Shown: piece by piece, positions 11,758 through 23,212 of the stretch
How the letters are laid out: the number at the start of each line of letters is the position of its first letter
Numbering within the stretch: the first letter of the stretch is position 1
From: Euphorbia lathyris
Taxonomy: Eukaryota; Streptophyta; Magnoliopsida; Malpighiales; Euphorbiaceae
Direction of reading: 5' to 3'
DNA length: 64,000 bases
NCBI RefSeq assembly: GCF_963576675.1
Contig: NC_088916.1
Coordinates: 54,499,001-54,563,000 of the forward strand
Notes under the pieces: generated by a model
Database searches by the model: none
Seen by the model: only the letters and a program-made list of their open reading frames with translations
What the model was told of the DNA's origin: nothing
Made by a program: the position numbers and the translations under genes

Positions 11758-12110
11758 GATTTCAAATTTGAACTCAGTGAGTCGAGAAAAAACCGGCTCG
11801 AATTCTGAGAATTACAAGTCGAAATTACAACTAAAATGAAGATCATGCATTGCTGAGTAAGCCTATGGAAGTTTCAGAGACAAAAAGGAAAGAAAATAAG
11901 GGGAAAATTCGGATTTTCTGAGAGAGAAAAAACACAGAGAGCTATGAGAGAGAAAAGAGTGTTTTTTTTTTATGCATATGAAGGAGAGAGAGAGAGAGAG
12001 CGAGAGAGAGAGAAAGTATGGGGGAGGTTGAGAGTGACTGGTTTTGTTTATTGGCTGTGTTGCTATGAATCCCGACGAAGATTAACAAACCAATGATATA
12101 ATGCCACGTA
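11758..12110 (-). promoter_or_regulatory. 5' UTR and core promoter of the SAP30-like gene
   Basis: Reading on the minus strand, TACGTGGC (12103-12110, G-box/ABRE core) is followed by a TATA-like TTATATCA (about 12094-12101), then a CT-rich leader containing the (CT)n run at 11984-12013, and the start codon at 11757. A pyrimidine-rich leader is common in plant promoters. The transcription start is not determined, and the TATA call is weak. Confidence 0.4.
11984..12013. repeat. (GA)n microsatellite
   Basis: An almost uninterrupted GA run (one C at about 12001), which is CT on the coding strand of the adjacent gene, within its probable 5' leader. Confidence 0.9.
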
Positions 12111-12456
12111 AGGATGGTAGATGTCTCGTTAATCATGCACCTGTAGGTAACGTTAATTTCGCTTTCCTTTTTTTCAAAGAAAAAACCACTACCCCGGTTT
12201 GGATTGAGGGAGTTTTTTATACAGAAGGTTGACCCTTTGACTAGCGGTCCTAGTGGGTTCAGAAATAATATGAAATTACGGATATGCCTTTTCTCTTTTT
12301 TCCCTTTTTTTTTTATAAATAAGTACTTTAATTTTTTAAAATTGATGTCGCATACGCTTACTTTGAATTTGAATTTGTATGTTCATACTTGAGCTCAATC
12401 CTACCTTAGTGTTTATTTATTTATTTTATTCTATTTATATTATTTCAAAATGTTTT

Positions 12457-13182
12457 ATTGTTTATAATCAAAATTAGAACCGAAGAAAAGTCAATGAAAA
12501 ATCCGTGAAAGACATCATCCATCGTCTTAACCAATGAATATGTCTACATACACTAAATACTCTTAAAACAGGATAGAATGTAATACTATCATTCATAAAG
12601 TATTAATAATTATTGTTTATAATAAAAATTAGAACCAAAAAAAGTCAATGAAAAATTGACAAAAGACAAGAGTCTGTCGCCTTATTAAACGAAGATGTCT
12701 ATAAACGCTAAATACTCTTAAACATGATAGAATGCAATATCATCATTCAGGAATTATTAATAATTATTGTTTATAATAAAAATTAAAACTAAAAAAAAAA
12801 TCAATGAAAGATAAGAGTTTGTCGTCTTATCAGATGAAAATGTCTACATACGCTAAATACTCTTAAACTAACATGATAGAATGCAATACCATCATTCACA
12901 AAGTATTACCATACAAAGATGTCCATATGCGCTAAAGATAAGAGTTTGTTAGCTTACGAGACAAAGATGCCTATATGTGCTAAATACTCTTAAACATGAT
13001 AAAATGTGATACCATCATTCAGGAAGTATTAATAATTATGTTTTATAATCAAAATTAGAACCGAAAAAAAGTTACTGAAAAATCGACGAAAGATGAGAGT
13101 CCATCGTCTTACCAGATAAAGATGTCTATATGCGCTAAATATTCTTAAACATGATAGAATATAATATCATCATTCACAAAGG
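12457..13182. repeat. Array of about 155-bp tandem units
   Basis: Units start at attgtttataatmaaaatta-type words at 12457, 12612, 12766 and about 13033, giving periods near 154-155 bp. Each carries AGAACC..AAAAAGTCAATGAAAA, GTCTATA..CGCTAAATACTCTTAAAC and ATGATAGAATG..ATCATTCA. One extra copy (about 12909-13027) lacks the first half of the unit. The array is a short minisatellite/satellite block upstream of the SAP30-like gene promoter. No coding potential is visible. Confidence 0.85.
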
Positions 13183-13311
13183 TTAAATACAGAGAATAGA
13201 AGAATAATGTTTTATATTTATCGTAGCAATTATATATCTATATAAGGAAATACTTTAACCTATGATTAAGCTAAATGTAAGGAAATTCAACTAGGTCCCT
13301 ATATAAGGGAT

Positions 13312-13866
13312 AGTGTTAAAAAAAAAAAAAACTAATTTTGAGAGTTATAAGCAATTTTCTTTATAACGTCTAAAATAAAGCAATTTTATTTTTAATATTG
13401 ACAGTCAATCGCAATTTTAACTTAAGCATTGACAAGTTTGGTCAATTTCAAAATATCATTATAAAATATGGATATTTTTTCTCTTACATGCACCAATTGC
13501 ATATCAGATATTTCTATAAAAAAAATTCACATTTTTTGTGATTTAATAATAGAATTGAAGATTAATAGTTTTTAATTCGATGAAATATTTAGATTTTTTT
13601 GTTCAACTCCTATAAAATATAAGTATGATTTTTTTATTTTTTTATTTTTTTTAATTAATATGTTTGTGATTAGCTACTAATAAATGATAAAATGGCGGAC
13701 ATGTGAAGTGTAGATGACAAGATTTATGGCTGAGAAGACAGTTTGATGAATTATTTCTCAAATTGTCTCAACTTAACAATGTTGGAGGTAAATTTGCTCT
13801 TTATTGCTAACATTATTAGTAAAATTTGATATTTGTTGTCAATATTAAGGATATTTTTGCACAATA
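13312..13866. mobile_element. Foldback MITE-like element, uninterrupted copy
   Basis: About 550 bp with long imperfect inverted ends: TATAACGTCTAAAATAAAGC and AACATTGACAAG-type words on the left match reversed words on the right (GTTAGCAATAAAGAGCAAAT, AACATTGTTAAGTTGAGAC). It is homologous throughout to the split element at 22307-25825 (shared ttgtgatttaataata-aaattga and atatgtttgtgatt words). It carries no gene. The ends are not exact because A-runs blur them. Confidence 0.7.
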
Positions 13867-13972
13867 TCATTATATACAATCTGTAGCACTCCCTCTCAAG
13901 TTGGAGCATAAATATCGATCATGTCCAATTTGGTATAAATATACTTGATTCAAGTTCTTGGTAAGGCATTGG

Positions 13973-15208
13973 CAGGGACGGATCTACAGTGGGAGCAATG
14001 GGGACACTTGCCCCCACTGAGATCTATGAACAAATAAAATCACATGTAATATTTTTAGAATTTTTGGAATTTGCTCCTTCTGAAACGCCATGGATGGTGT
14101 TGGGGAGAGCTTGATTTGCGAGGTAGGAGAAGAATAGGTAGAATGACAGAGTTGTAATTTACTGTGTGTTTCTTTTAGACAAAACGACGTCGTTCCACTT
14201 AAATGGAACGACGTCGTTTTGTCTAAAAGAAATACAAAAAAAATACGACTTTGTCATTCTCCCTTTTCTTCTCCTACGTCTACGATTCCGTCCTTCTTAC
14301 TTACTTAGAAGCAGCAGCACAATTTAACATCCCTAACCTCTCTCAAACACAAAGCCCTAACCTAACCTCTCAAACAAAAATTACGATCATCCCTCTCACT
14401 TAGAAGCAGCAGACAACTCACCAAAGCCCTAATCTCTCCTTCACTTAATCCAATTTTCCAAAAACCTAATCTACTCTTATCTTTGTTTCTCCATCGTGGA
14501 CTTACAATCTGTCATCCCTCCTTCAAGAACGACTTCTCCTTCTCTCTAGAACGAAGGTAGATTGAAATTTAAACTCAATTTACTCAATTTACTTCTTCTT
14601 GTCCTTGTTATGCTTGCTGTGTTAATTCGTTCAATTAAACTCAATTTACTAGTTCATCTCTTTACTTCTTCTGTCTGTTCTTCTGTTCTGGTTCTTATTG
14701 AGCATTTGGTTTGTTTTGTGTAAATTGTAATTTAGCAATTGAGCATTTTAATTTAGCAAGCAATTTGGGGATAATGTAATTTGATTGAAGCAATTTGAGT
14801 TGATTGACGCAATTTGGGGGAATGATATAATTTGATTGAAGCAATTTGGGGGAATTATTATATGCTTAAGTTTAATGAAATTTAGTAAACTTATTGAAGC
14901 AATTTGTATATAATTAATGCAATTTAGGTTGATTGTAGCAATTTTAAGTCCCAGAATTGCTCCGGCTGTCGTTTAGCGCTGTCGTCGTCGCTTTTCTGCT
15001 CTTCAAGTTGTTGCTAAAGAGATTGATAAGAAATTGCTTACACCTAAAATCAGTGATAATTTGCTTAATGTTTCCATTGATAATTAGTCTAATATAGTTA
15101 CGAAGTTATGCTAGGCACTCTTAAGGTTTCCATTGGTTTTATTTGGACAATTTTTTACACATCATATATACTTTGCCCCACTATGTGTAGGTCCTGGATC
15201 CGTCCCTG
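13973..15208. mobile_element. Non-autonomous hAT-like element 1
   Basis: Terminal inverted repeats CAGGGACGGATC lie at both ends. It is flanked by an 8-bp target duplication with one mismatch (ggcattgg at 13965-13972, ggcatcgg at 15209-15216), the hAT signature. Its 1236 bp have no transposase frame. It contains a 29-bp perfect palindrome (14169-14232), a CT-rich stretch resembling a 5' leader (14290-14560) and reiterated gcaatttggg/ttgattgaagc words (about 14755-14945). It inserted into the copia RNase H remnant. Confidence 0.85.
14169..14232. repeat. Perfect 29-bp inverted repeat
   Basis: Arms 14169-14197 and 14204-14232 are exact reverse complements around the 6-base loop CTTAAA. Each arm contains AAAACGACGTCGTT, itself partly palindromic. 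It lies inside the hAT-like element, about 200 bp from its left end. Confidence 0.95.
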
Positions 15209-15460
15209 GGCATCGGTGAACACATCTGATAGTTGGTTCCTTATTCAGACATGTGGAGTTGAGATTGTACCATCTTTTTAACTTTTCTCGTGTAAAATGA
15301 TAATCAACCTCTATATGTTTGGTTCTTTCATTAAACATATGGTATTTTGCAATATAGATGGCTTCGTTATCATCACATCACAACTTCATTGTTATAGTCA
15401 AACTCAATTTCACCAAATAGATGGTGTGGTCATACAAGTCTGCACGTAGTCTGTGCCATA

Positions 15461-16736
15461 CAGGCCGTCCCTGACCTTTTGGAGGCCCGGGGCGGGATGA
15501 AAAATTTGGACCCTTTTACATATAAATTTTAATTTTTTTTATTACAAGTTGGAGGCTAGATGAAAATCCAAAAATACTTTCAAAGATTCAAAGATTTTTA
15601 ATCACTCAAATCTATCCTTAAAGTTCCTATAGCCATATTGACAACAACCAAAAATTAATTAGTTCTAAATGGCTCTTCCGCAAACAAAATTGATCTAACA
15701 CAAACAAAAACTGATCAAATAAAATCAAAATCAAAACAAAATTCATCACACAATATAGAAAAGCAGTGTCGCTGCTTTTCAATAGTGCAGAGAGGAACAC
15801 CCATCCTTTTCTGGAATAATTAGTTGAATACAAGTGAAATGAGCATGACAATAATTTAGAAAGAACAATAAGATTTTAAATTGTTGTAACCTAACAAAAA
15901 TAGTGAGAAAGTATTACACCGAGACAGCTTATGACTCACAAATCTTAATAGAGGTGTTCTTTTCAACAAAATCGGTTTCAATGTCTATCTAAACCAACTC
16001 AGTTTCAACTTGGTGCATTAGTACAACAAATTCTATATTAACTTGAAATTCAAACTAAAACTATATACTTGACAAGAAATCAATCATATAACAATAACAA
16101 ATAAACAGTTGTAAAAATATTTTGCCCCAACTATAAAATTTGTATATCAAATAATCACTTTAAAAGTTATATGAAAGTAATTAATACATAGTTGTCTAAT
16201 TAGTGACTTTTATTATCATAATCAACAAGAAAACAAGTCTTTATTCTTGAATGAAGGAATAAATAGCAAATTTCATAAATTGAAAATCAGCAAGAAAACA
16301 AATCAAAACAATTGAAAATTGAAAAAGTTCAGAAATTATGTGAGAAATTTAGCCACTGCAGAAAGCTAACCAAAAACAAATTGATGAACATGCTAGAAGA
16401 CCTAAAATTGTTGGCTCGAGAAGAAGCAAATCGTGTTAGAGCCAAAAAAAGAAAGAAAGAAAGAAGAAAAGTAAATCAGAGCAGACAGCAGGAAGATTGA
16501 AGAAGGCGAGGGAAATTGATAAAATCCCTTGAAGAAGATTGAAGTCTTGAATTCGATTTGCAGAGGTTAGATTAGAGAGGAAGAATTGTAAAAGAGGGAG
16601 ACCACACAGAGACAAACGATAGATCTTGGTAAATAATAAGACTGATATAATACATACTGAGTAAAAAAAAATATTGGGCCCCTAAGATCATGGGCTGGGC
16701 AGGCGCCCCATAAATCAACCCTCATGGTCGGGCCTG
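15461..16736. mobile_element. Non-autonomous hAT-like element 2
   Basis: The left end CAGGCCGTCCCTGACC and the right end (reverse complement CAGGCCCGACCATGAG) share a CAGGCC terminus. Flanks gtgccata (15453-15460) and acgccata (16737-16744) are an 8-bp target duplication with two mismatches. It splits the copia RNase H frame exactly between EYRVMAS and CDDNEAI. The 1276 bp have no convincing transposase. A 62-codon Lys/Arg-rich frame at 16312-16500 is in the region where relatives carry exon-like sequence, but no product is recognised. Confidence 0.7.
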
Positions 16737-17052
16737 ACGCCATAACCCGATATTCAGATTTCGCACTCGATCTAGAAACTACACTTTGTTTCTTACTTTT
16801 CAAGATATAATATTTCCCCCAATAAATACACAACAGCCAATGGTAGAGCGTCTATTTGTAAAATCCCCATCATAGTCTATATTTGTGAAGCTTTATTAAA
16901 TGTGTTGGCCGTGGTTTAGATATAACAAATCGCATCCTAGACTTTAGACATCTCAAAATGTGGCTGACTGCATCCAAAATCCACGTTATAGGAAATGAAC
17001 TAACTTACCACACTTACTAGGAAAATGATAGGGGAATCATATTTGTCTATAT

Positions 17053-17284
17053 CTTTGAGGCTTCTTAAGTAAATTACCATCTTCAACTGTTAACTTCATA
17101 TTTGGTATCATAGGGGAATCATAAGTCTTTACCTCAATCAAAACATCACCATTCTATTGCATTTCCTTCTTTGAGGCTTCTTAAGTAAATTACCATCTTC
17201 AACTGTTAACTTCATATTTGGTATCATAGGGGAATCATAAGTCTTTACCTCAATCAAAACATCACCATTCTATTGCATTTCCTT
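17053..17284. repeat. Perfect 116-bp tandem duplication
   Basis: Two adjacent copies (17053-17168 and 17169-17284) begin ctttgaggcttctta and appear identical base for base. They lie in the linker region of the decayed copia pol gene. Perfect identity in otherwise degenerate DNA points to a recent event or an assembly error. Confidence 0.9.
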
Positions 17285-17290
17285 ACATGT

Positions 17291-18962
17291 CAAAAACGGT
17301 GTGGAATAAAATATTTTCAACAGAAAATTGATCCATATTATCTCATGCATCAAGTAATGACAAGAAAAATTATCTTTCACCGAAGGATGGGTTGTTGAGG
17401 CTTCTAAATAGAGATTAAAGATCACAACTCACAATCTCCTCTACACTCACACACATGAAAGTCTCCCTGTTGAGATGCTTGTGTACTAACCCCTTCTCCC
17501 ATAGAGAATTTCACCACCAAGGATTACTCAAGCAAAGGGGCGGCTAGGGTGTGACTTCTTCCAAAGAAAAATATATTAGTGAATCACTGAATTAGGTTAG
17601 GGTTAGGAAATAAAACCTATTAATTTTCTTTTATATTTAGGTTTGAATTAAAAAAATATTTTAATTCTTTATTATTTGTTTTAACAAATTAGAAAATTAA
17701 TATAATTAAAAATGAAATAATAACCTAAATTGTGCATAAGGGGCATCACACAGGTGAAAGAAAGATGGGAGTTTTTCGAATTTTTACAACTCCGATTTCT
17801 AGATAATATCTCTTTCTTTAATTAATTTAATTAGTTTATTATCATTTTATTGAATAGATAACAATAACTAATAATTATATATATATATAATATTATAACT
17901 ATATATATATATATATATATTCATGTTGCCTTATTAGATTAAATCAAACATTTATTTATTTATTTATTTTTACTAAAAAGATAATTTGTTTAAAATTTTC
18001 TCCTTTTATAATTTTATTTTGTACATGTTTCTCTAAAATTAATATATATATATAGATTTTTTTTTCATATTAATTTTGAGTTCTGGCTGTTCTACACCCC
18101 CATAAAGTTCATTTTAGAACTTTAGTTCTAATGCTTTTGTAGTTTTATGTTAAAACTTTCTATAATTGTTATCAAACAATAACTTTTAGTATAAGTGAAT
18201 TTTTATGTTCTTTAGTGACTTCTGGTATGAAGTTAAGGCTTACTATTCGAGATCTAAGAATAAGACTATAAACAGATTTTTCTTTTATGGCTTAATCCAA
18301 GCATGCATGATATTGCTAAATTCTCGGTGCAAGTTAGATTTCAATTTTTGCTTTTGAATCTTTGTATTTGTGTAAAAGGTTTACTTCAAACCATATATAA
18401 AGCTTTGGTCGTATGAGTCATTCACTTAAGAATTCTAGGTGGTTTTGAAGAACTTTATCTGGAAACTCCATAGTTTGTATGATATGGATATTAGGTGACT
18501 CCTTTGAGCTCTATTTGGAAACTTTATATTCTGAATAATACATATTTTTCTACGCATTTGTGTAGACATGTCATTTTTTTATCCAGCTTATTTGTTTAAG
18601 GTTTATTTCGAATTTCATTTTTTACATGATCTTTAGTTTAGAGGACTTTCTCAAGTCGATGATATAAAGCTTTTGGTGACAACATGAAGTATTCATGTTG
18701 AAAGTCTCAGGTCCACACTCGTCGCTTCAATGATAATGTTGTGGAAAAATTCCACTGATGAAGATCCAAAGGTCTGCTTGGTAAGATCTAAATTGTGTTT
18801 GTAACCAAAGTAGTTTTAGGGGTAACCATATGTAGGGTTAGTTACATAGATGTACTAAATACATTAAGATAATACATATAATTCACAATAATGAAAAGCA
18901 TTTTGAATTTGTCAACAACTATGAAACCTACACCAAATATATCACTAAATGACACAACTATT

Positions 18963-18970
<8 letters not shown>
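17291..18970. other. AT-rich region without recognised gene
   Basis: 17291-17560 has moderate GC but no frame I recognise; it may still belong to the decayed element below it. 17600-18970 is strongly AT-rich, with a TA microsatellite at about 17877-17922 and TTTA repeats near 17950. No coding region, RNA gene or clear element boundary is seen. Confidence 0.4.

Positions 18971-19018
<48 letters not shown>
18971..19018. repeat. (TA)24 microsatellite
   Basis: An uninterrupted TA run just beyond the 3' end of the minus-strand Ulp1-like frame. Such runs are often breakpoints and may mark where that gene was truncated. Confidence 0.95.
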
Positions 19019-19022
<4 letters not shown>

Positions 19023-19048
19023 CAATAAATAGAAATAATTTAATAAAT

Positions 19049-20792
19049 TTATATTTGCAACTGCCAAACACGATCAAAATCACATTCATTAGACATGTAT
19101 TCCACATACAATGATTGTAATTGTTCATCAAACCAATTATTCACCGTGGTGCACTTAACTTGACAGCAATTTGCATATTTCACTTTCTTCCTCAAGTAAT
19201 AAAATAGCACATTGACATGCTGCATAAATATGAAAAAAAATTGCTTACATAAAAAGCAATTTAAACACAAGATAATAATATAAACACAAAGTAAACCATA
19301 TACTAAATGCATTACATACCGAGTATAATATACTACGTCCCAGGGTATGTAAGTCATATAACCAAATCTTATCTTCAACCTGGTGGACTGAGAAATCTAG
19401 TTCAGCCCCTATCTTGTCATGACTGTTAACATATATCTTTCCCCTATGTAGAAAAAAAAATATTAATATCCAAAAAGTTTTTGATTCAAGTAAGAAAATT
19501 TTGCAAATTACCTCCTCAATTTATTAACTCCCTCTAGTAGCCAACTATCAAAATCATTGATTTGAGGATCCTCATTATCAAATTCATCCAGACTATTAAG
19601 AGGACAAACATCCTTAACAACTTTACATTTCAAAGAAAGTTGCTTTGAGGTACTAGCTATTCCAAATTCATGAATTGTGGAATGACGAAGAGATATTGGC
19701 ATACATTTTCCGTTTCTTGGAGATAACGCAATGTCAAATGAGGGTGCATGGTCGCTTTCGACATTAACACGATCACTTAAAGTAATACAATCCTATTATA
19801 ATTAAGTAAAATAGACTTCAACACAATGTTTTAGATAAAAGTGTAATTAGTACAAATAGAACATACAAATAAAAACACTTACAAATTCGGTTTTAAGACC
19901 GACAGACTTATATGCAATGCCTTCAAGTTCATCCAATAAACGAGGATTCATTGTATCCAAAAAATGCCCCGGGGATTCCTAATTCAGAACATATTCTATT
20001 AAAATATATCATTCAATTAATAATTTATTGCATAACAAAAAAAACAAAACCACAGAAAACATTCAATTTTATTAAAAAAATGTTAAGTCTCAAAAATTAA
20101 TAATTCTTAGTAACACATCTTACCGCATCATAACCTCCCTTCAAAACTCGAGTTGAAGGTACTTCACTAGCATGTTCTTTCTTGTTGTCCACACAAATAA
20201 CTTCCACATCACAATTTTCTTTATCAAGATATGCTTCATCTTTCCTATTTGTCTCATCATTTATCCTTTTATTCTGCATAAACAAATTAAAACACATAAC
20301 ATAAACAAAAAGTATCAGCTAAAGAATATTATATACATAATTTTGAAAGTATTTCCATTAAAGGTTATGGCAAGTCTAAGGTGAACTTAGACTATAATTG
20401 ATATTAATAAAAGGAAAAAAAACATTAAAAATGCTGACAAAATTTTTATTGATGAACTCAAAGACTCAAAACAAAACAAGGAAAGAAAATTGGAATTTCT
20501 CACAAAAAGCAAAAACAAGTTATTAATGCCTCAAGTTACTATTTTATCATACTTTTTTTTACAAGCATCATACCTTATTTATTTCAACTAAATTAGGTTT
20601 CTGAATATTTTGCAACTCATGGATGACTTTCAACGTATACTCGTTCAAATATGTCTTCAATGAAACAATCTCAGATGTTAAACCTTTAACTTTAGTGTCA
20701 ATTTCCATAATGCTATTACTAAGCACCTGTAATTGATTATTAATCTGAACTTCAAAATTTGAACCAGCATGACACTTTTGATCACAGGCCAT
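19049..20792 (-). CDS. Ulp1-family-like protein, N-terminal fragment, spliced
   Basis: Six exons join in frame with GT-AG introns: 20792-20574, 20273-20124, 19978-19883, 19792-19512, 19443-19320 and 19219-19049 (TAA), about 346 residues from the ATG at 20792. Exon 1 encodes a probable coiled coil (leucine/isoleucine heptads around residues 15-65). The last exons carry VEDKIWLYDLHTLGRS, HVNVLFYYLRKKVKYA, CQVKCTTVNNWFD and YMSNECDFDRVWQL, resembling the segment that precedes the protease core in plant Ulp1-type proteins often carried by Mutator-like elements. The catalytic His, Asp and Cys are absent, so the protein would lack protease activity. An acceptor-like TTTTGCCAG just before the ATG hints at lost upstream exons. 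Family assignment is tentative; the exon structure is well supported. Confidence 0.5.
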
Positions 20793-22124
20793 CTTCAAAC
20801 TCTGGCAAAAACGTATCATGTTGATAAGTATAATTGAAATCAGCAAAATGAAGTTGAACAGAATAAGAGAAACTAAAATAGCTTACTACTTATACGGTTT
20901 GCGGTGTTGTTAGAGGTGGCGTTTTTGTGGCTCGGTCACAGGATGGCGTCAAAACTTTAAATCTGATGAGTGGAAATTGATTATAGTTTTAGGGATTTGG
21001 ATTTAGTAATAGGCGTTGGGGACTTTAGAAAATGAAAGGGAGATACAGGTATTCAAAAGAGTTAAGAAGAGGAAGAAAACCACGTGGAGTAGTTAATATC
21101 TTTTTTGTTTTTGAAGAAGTTATCATCTTTTCTAATAATTAAATTAATAGAAATTCAAAATAGAGGAGAAACCGTTTTAGTTGACATACACAATATAGAA
21201 TAGGAGCAAGTAATTAGATTATTAATAAAAATTTATGAATTGATAAAAAAACAAAAAATGACCTGCATAAAGTGTAAATTAAATACATAAGTTGATGCCC
21301 CACGTAATTTCCTCCCATATGTATGAAAGTCTTCTTCGTGTAACCTGCAAAACAGAACTTGGTCGGATCCCCACTAAAGACTCTCTAATGTTGAAGTTCG
21401 TTTTGGTCTAAAGGAGGATAAAGAATGTAACAGAGAGAAAATCTGAAAGTCTGAACCGAACATTTGGATGAATTATGAGAGTATCCAACATAGTCTCAGA
21501 TCATATTTCTAAAATATTTAGATTTGTTATAAAAAAACCAAGTGTTATGAAAATCAGACCAGTCGGTTAAATTGCGAACTTATCAGGTCTCTAGTTCGGT
21601 TGATGTTGGTTTTTTGTATGTCCAACAAATCGGACTAAACCGCTTGCACCGACCGAGTTAACCACGATCGGTTGAGCGCTTCAATCTAGTTAGTTTTTCA
21701 CTCATGTTCAATTAAAAAAAAAACTATATAGAAGATAGAATTTAGACATGAACCATCAAGTACTATTGTACACGTCTTACTACTAAGCTAATTTTATACT
21801 TGTGACTAATAGCAACGATATATGTATATATATTATACTAAAACTTAAATATTAAAATATTATTTAGTCATTTTTTATATATTTTGATAAATATTACCAA
21901 AATTTATTTTATTTTTACAATATAAACAATAATTATATTTAACTTTTAAATATATACGCAAAATAAAATTTATAAGTCTAGTAAATTTTATAATTTAAAT
22001 TAAAAGTATACATATGTTATTTATTTATGATACGGTTTAGTTAATTCAAATCAACCAATTGAACCCGACTTTTAATTCAGTTGCCAATCTGGTTTGATTT
22101 CCAATCTTGTTTTTAAAATATTAA
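20793..22124. other. Intergenic region with small-repeat words
   Basis: No coding frame is supported. The part near 20850-20920 could be the promoter or a lost upstream exon of the Ulp1-like gene (TATA-like gtataagt on the minus strand). From about 21535 to 22115 there are GACCAGTCGGTT, CCGACCGAGTT and GGTTTGATTTCC words like those of the MITE candidate at 8650-8825, suggesting a related, larger or rearranged member. Confidence 0.35.
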
Positions 22125-22362
22125 GGCCTGTTTGGTTCAGCTGTTAGCTAATAGCTGTTGCAGTTGTTGTTAGCTGTTTGCAGTTGCAGTAAGCTGTTAG
22201 CTGTTTAATTGCTAGTGTTTGGTAAAATTATATTGAACTGTTGCTGTTTGGATTTAAAATATCTAATGTGGACATATTTTAAATTAATCAACGATGAAAT
22301 TATAAAAGGAAAAATATAAAAAAATGCTCATAACGTTTACAACTAGGAATAATTTTACTCTT

Positions 22363-22881
22363 GCCAAGCCCGACGGTGTGGCAGCGTCCTCCTGCAGGTT
22401 TTCTAAAACTAAATGTGGATGGTGCTTCGTTTGCGGACGAGTATGTGGCTAGGTTTGGGTGTATCGTTCGGGACGAGTTGGGCCGGTTTGTTGCAGCTAA
22501 AAATGGTACCTTGCAGAATTATCAAGATGCATCGTTCATTGAAGCGCTATCGGTCCGTGAAGCTCTCATTTGGATCAAAGACAGTGGATGGAAGGATGTA
22601 ATCATTGAATCAGATTCTTTGATCGTGGTACAGTCTATGGCCCGTCCGTTAGAGGCTTCATCTCCTTTTAACGCCTTAGCCAATGATTGTCAGTTTTCGT
22701 TGAATGAGTTTTCTAACTGCTCTATTCGATTTGTCTGTCGTTTTGCAAATTCTGTTGCTCATTTGTTAGCTAGAAGTAGTATTTTACCTTTACATCGGGG
22801 TGAGTGGTTTTCTGTACCCCTGATTTTATTTGTAATATGCTTCTTCTTGATTCTTAATATATGCTTCTTTGGTTGTCAAAA
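22363..22881 (+). mobile_element. 5'-truncated LINE stub (RNase H only)
   Basis: The 519-bp insertion is flanked by the duplicated word aattttactctt (22351-22362 and 22882-22893) and ends with a short A run. It encodes only the LINE RNase H domain. The duplicated target is part of the foldback element's terminus, so the order of events is clear. Confidence 0.85.
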
Positions 22882-22917
22882 AATTTTACTCTTAACGTCT
22901 AAAATTGTACAATTTTA
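22363..22917 (+). pseudogene. LINE RNase H domain (RVT_3 type) fragment
   Basis: The frame reads GFLKLNVDGASFADE, GCIVRDELGRFVAAKNG, EALSVREALIW, VIIESDSLIVVQS and RFANSVAHLLARSS, the conserved blocks of the plant LINE/RVT_3 RNase H with catalytic Asp, Glu and Asp visible. There is no start codon of its own and no RT. The last codons run through the A-rich tail into the host repeat, so the end of the frame is not LINE sequence. Confidence 0.8.
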
Positions 22918-23212
22918 GCCATAACGCTGGCAGCTAAGAGCAATTGTATCCCTAACATTGGCAGGTTGGGTCGATTTCAGATATTATTAGAAAACATAGA
23001 TATTTTATTTTTATTCTACACCAATTACTCATATCAGTAGTTCTAAAAAAGAGATTTCATATTTTTTTGTGATTTAATAATAAAATTGAAAAATAATTGT
23101 AGACACTGAGTCGGAGGACCTGTGACGAAAACCCCCAATAAACGGCTAAAGCGGTTGATTCCATTAATTTAAAAATAAAAATCACGAGAAGGCCCCGGAG
23201 GATTGGGTGTCG

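Larger units (their letters stand above)
13867..17290 (-). pseudogene. Decayed Ty1/copia pol (RT end and RNase H)
   Basis: Reading from high to low coordinates: a linker between RT and RNase H (MKLTVEDGNLLKKPQ-type words, about 17060-17250); ILRCLKS (about 16960); RNase H core words (STIGC, then SKKQSVVSRSSAKSEYRVMAS, about 16745-16900); its continuation (CDDNEAIYIAKYHM, NERTKHIEVDYHFTREKL, about 15290-15400); and the C-terminus KLDMIDIYAPT with stop at 13896-13898 followed by a purine tract GAGAGGGAG. Two hAT-like elements and one tandem duplication interrupt it, and many stops and frameshifts are present. The LTR start would be near 13880. Confidence 0.75.

Noticed and set aside
16312..16500. 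Lys/Arg-rich 62-codon frame
   Set aside because: Low-complexity frame inside a non-autonomous hAT-like element; no domain seen.
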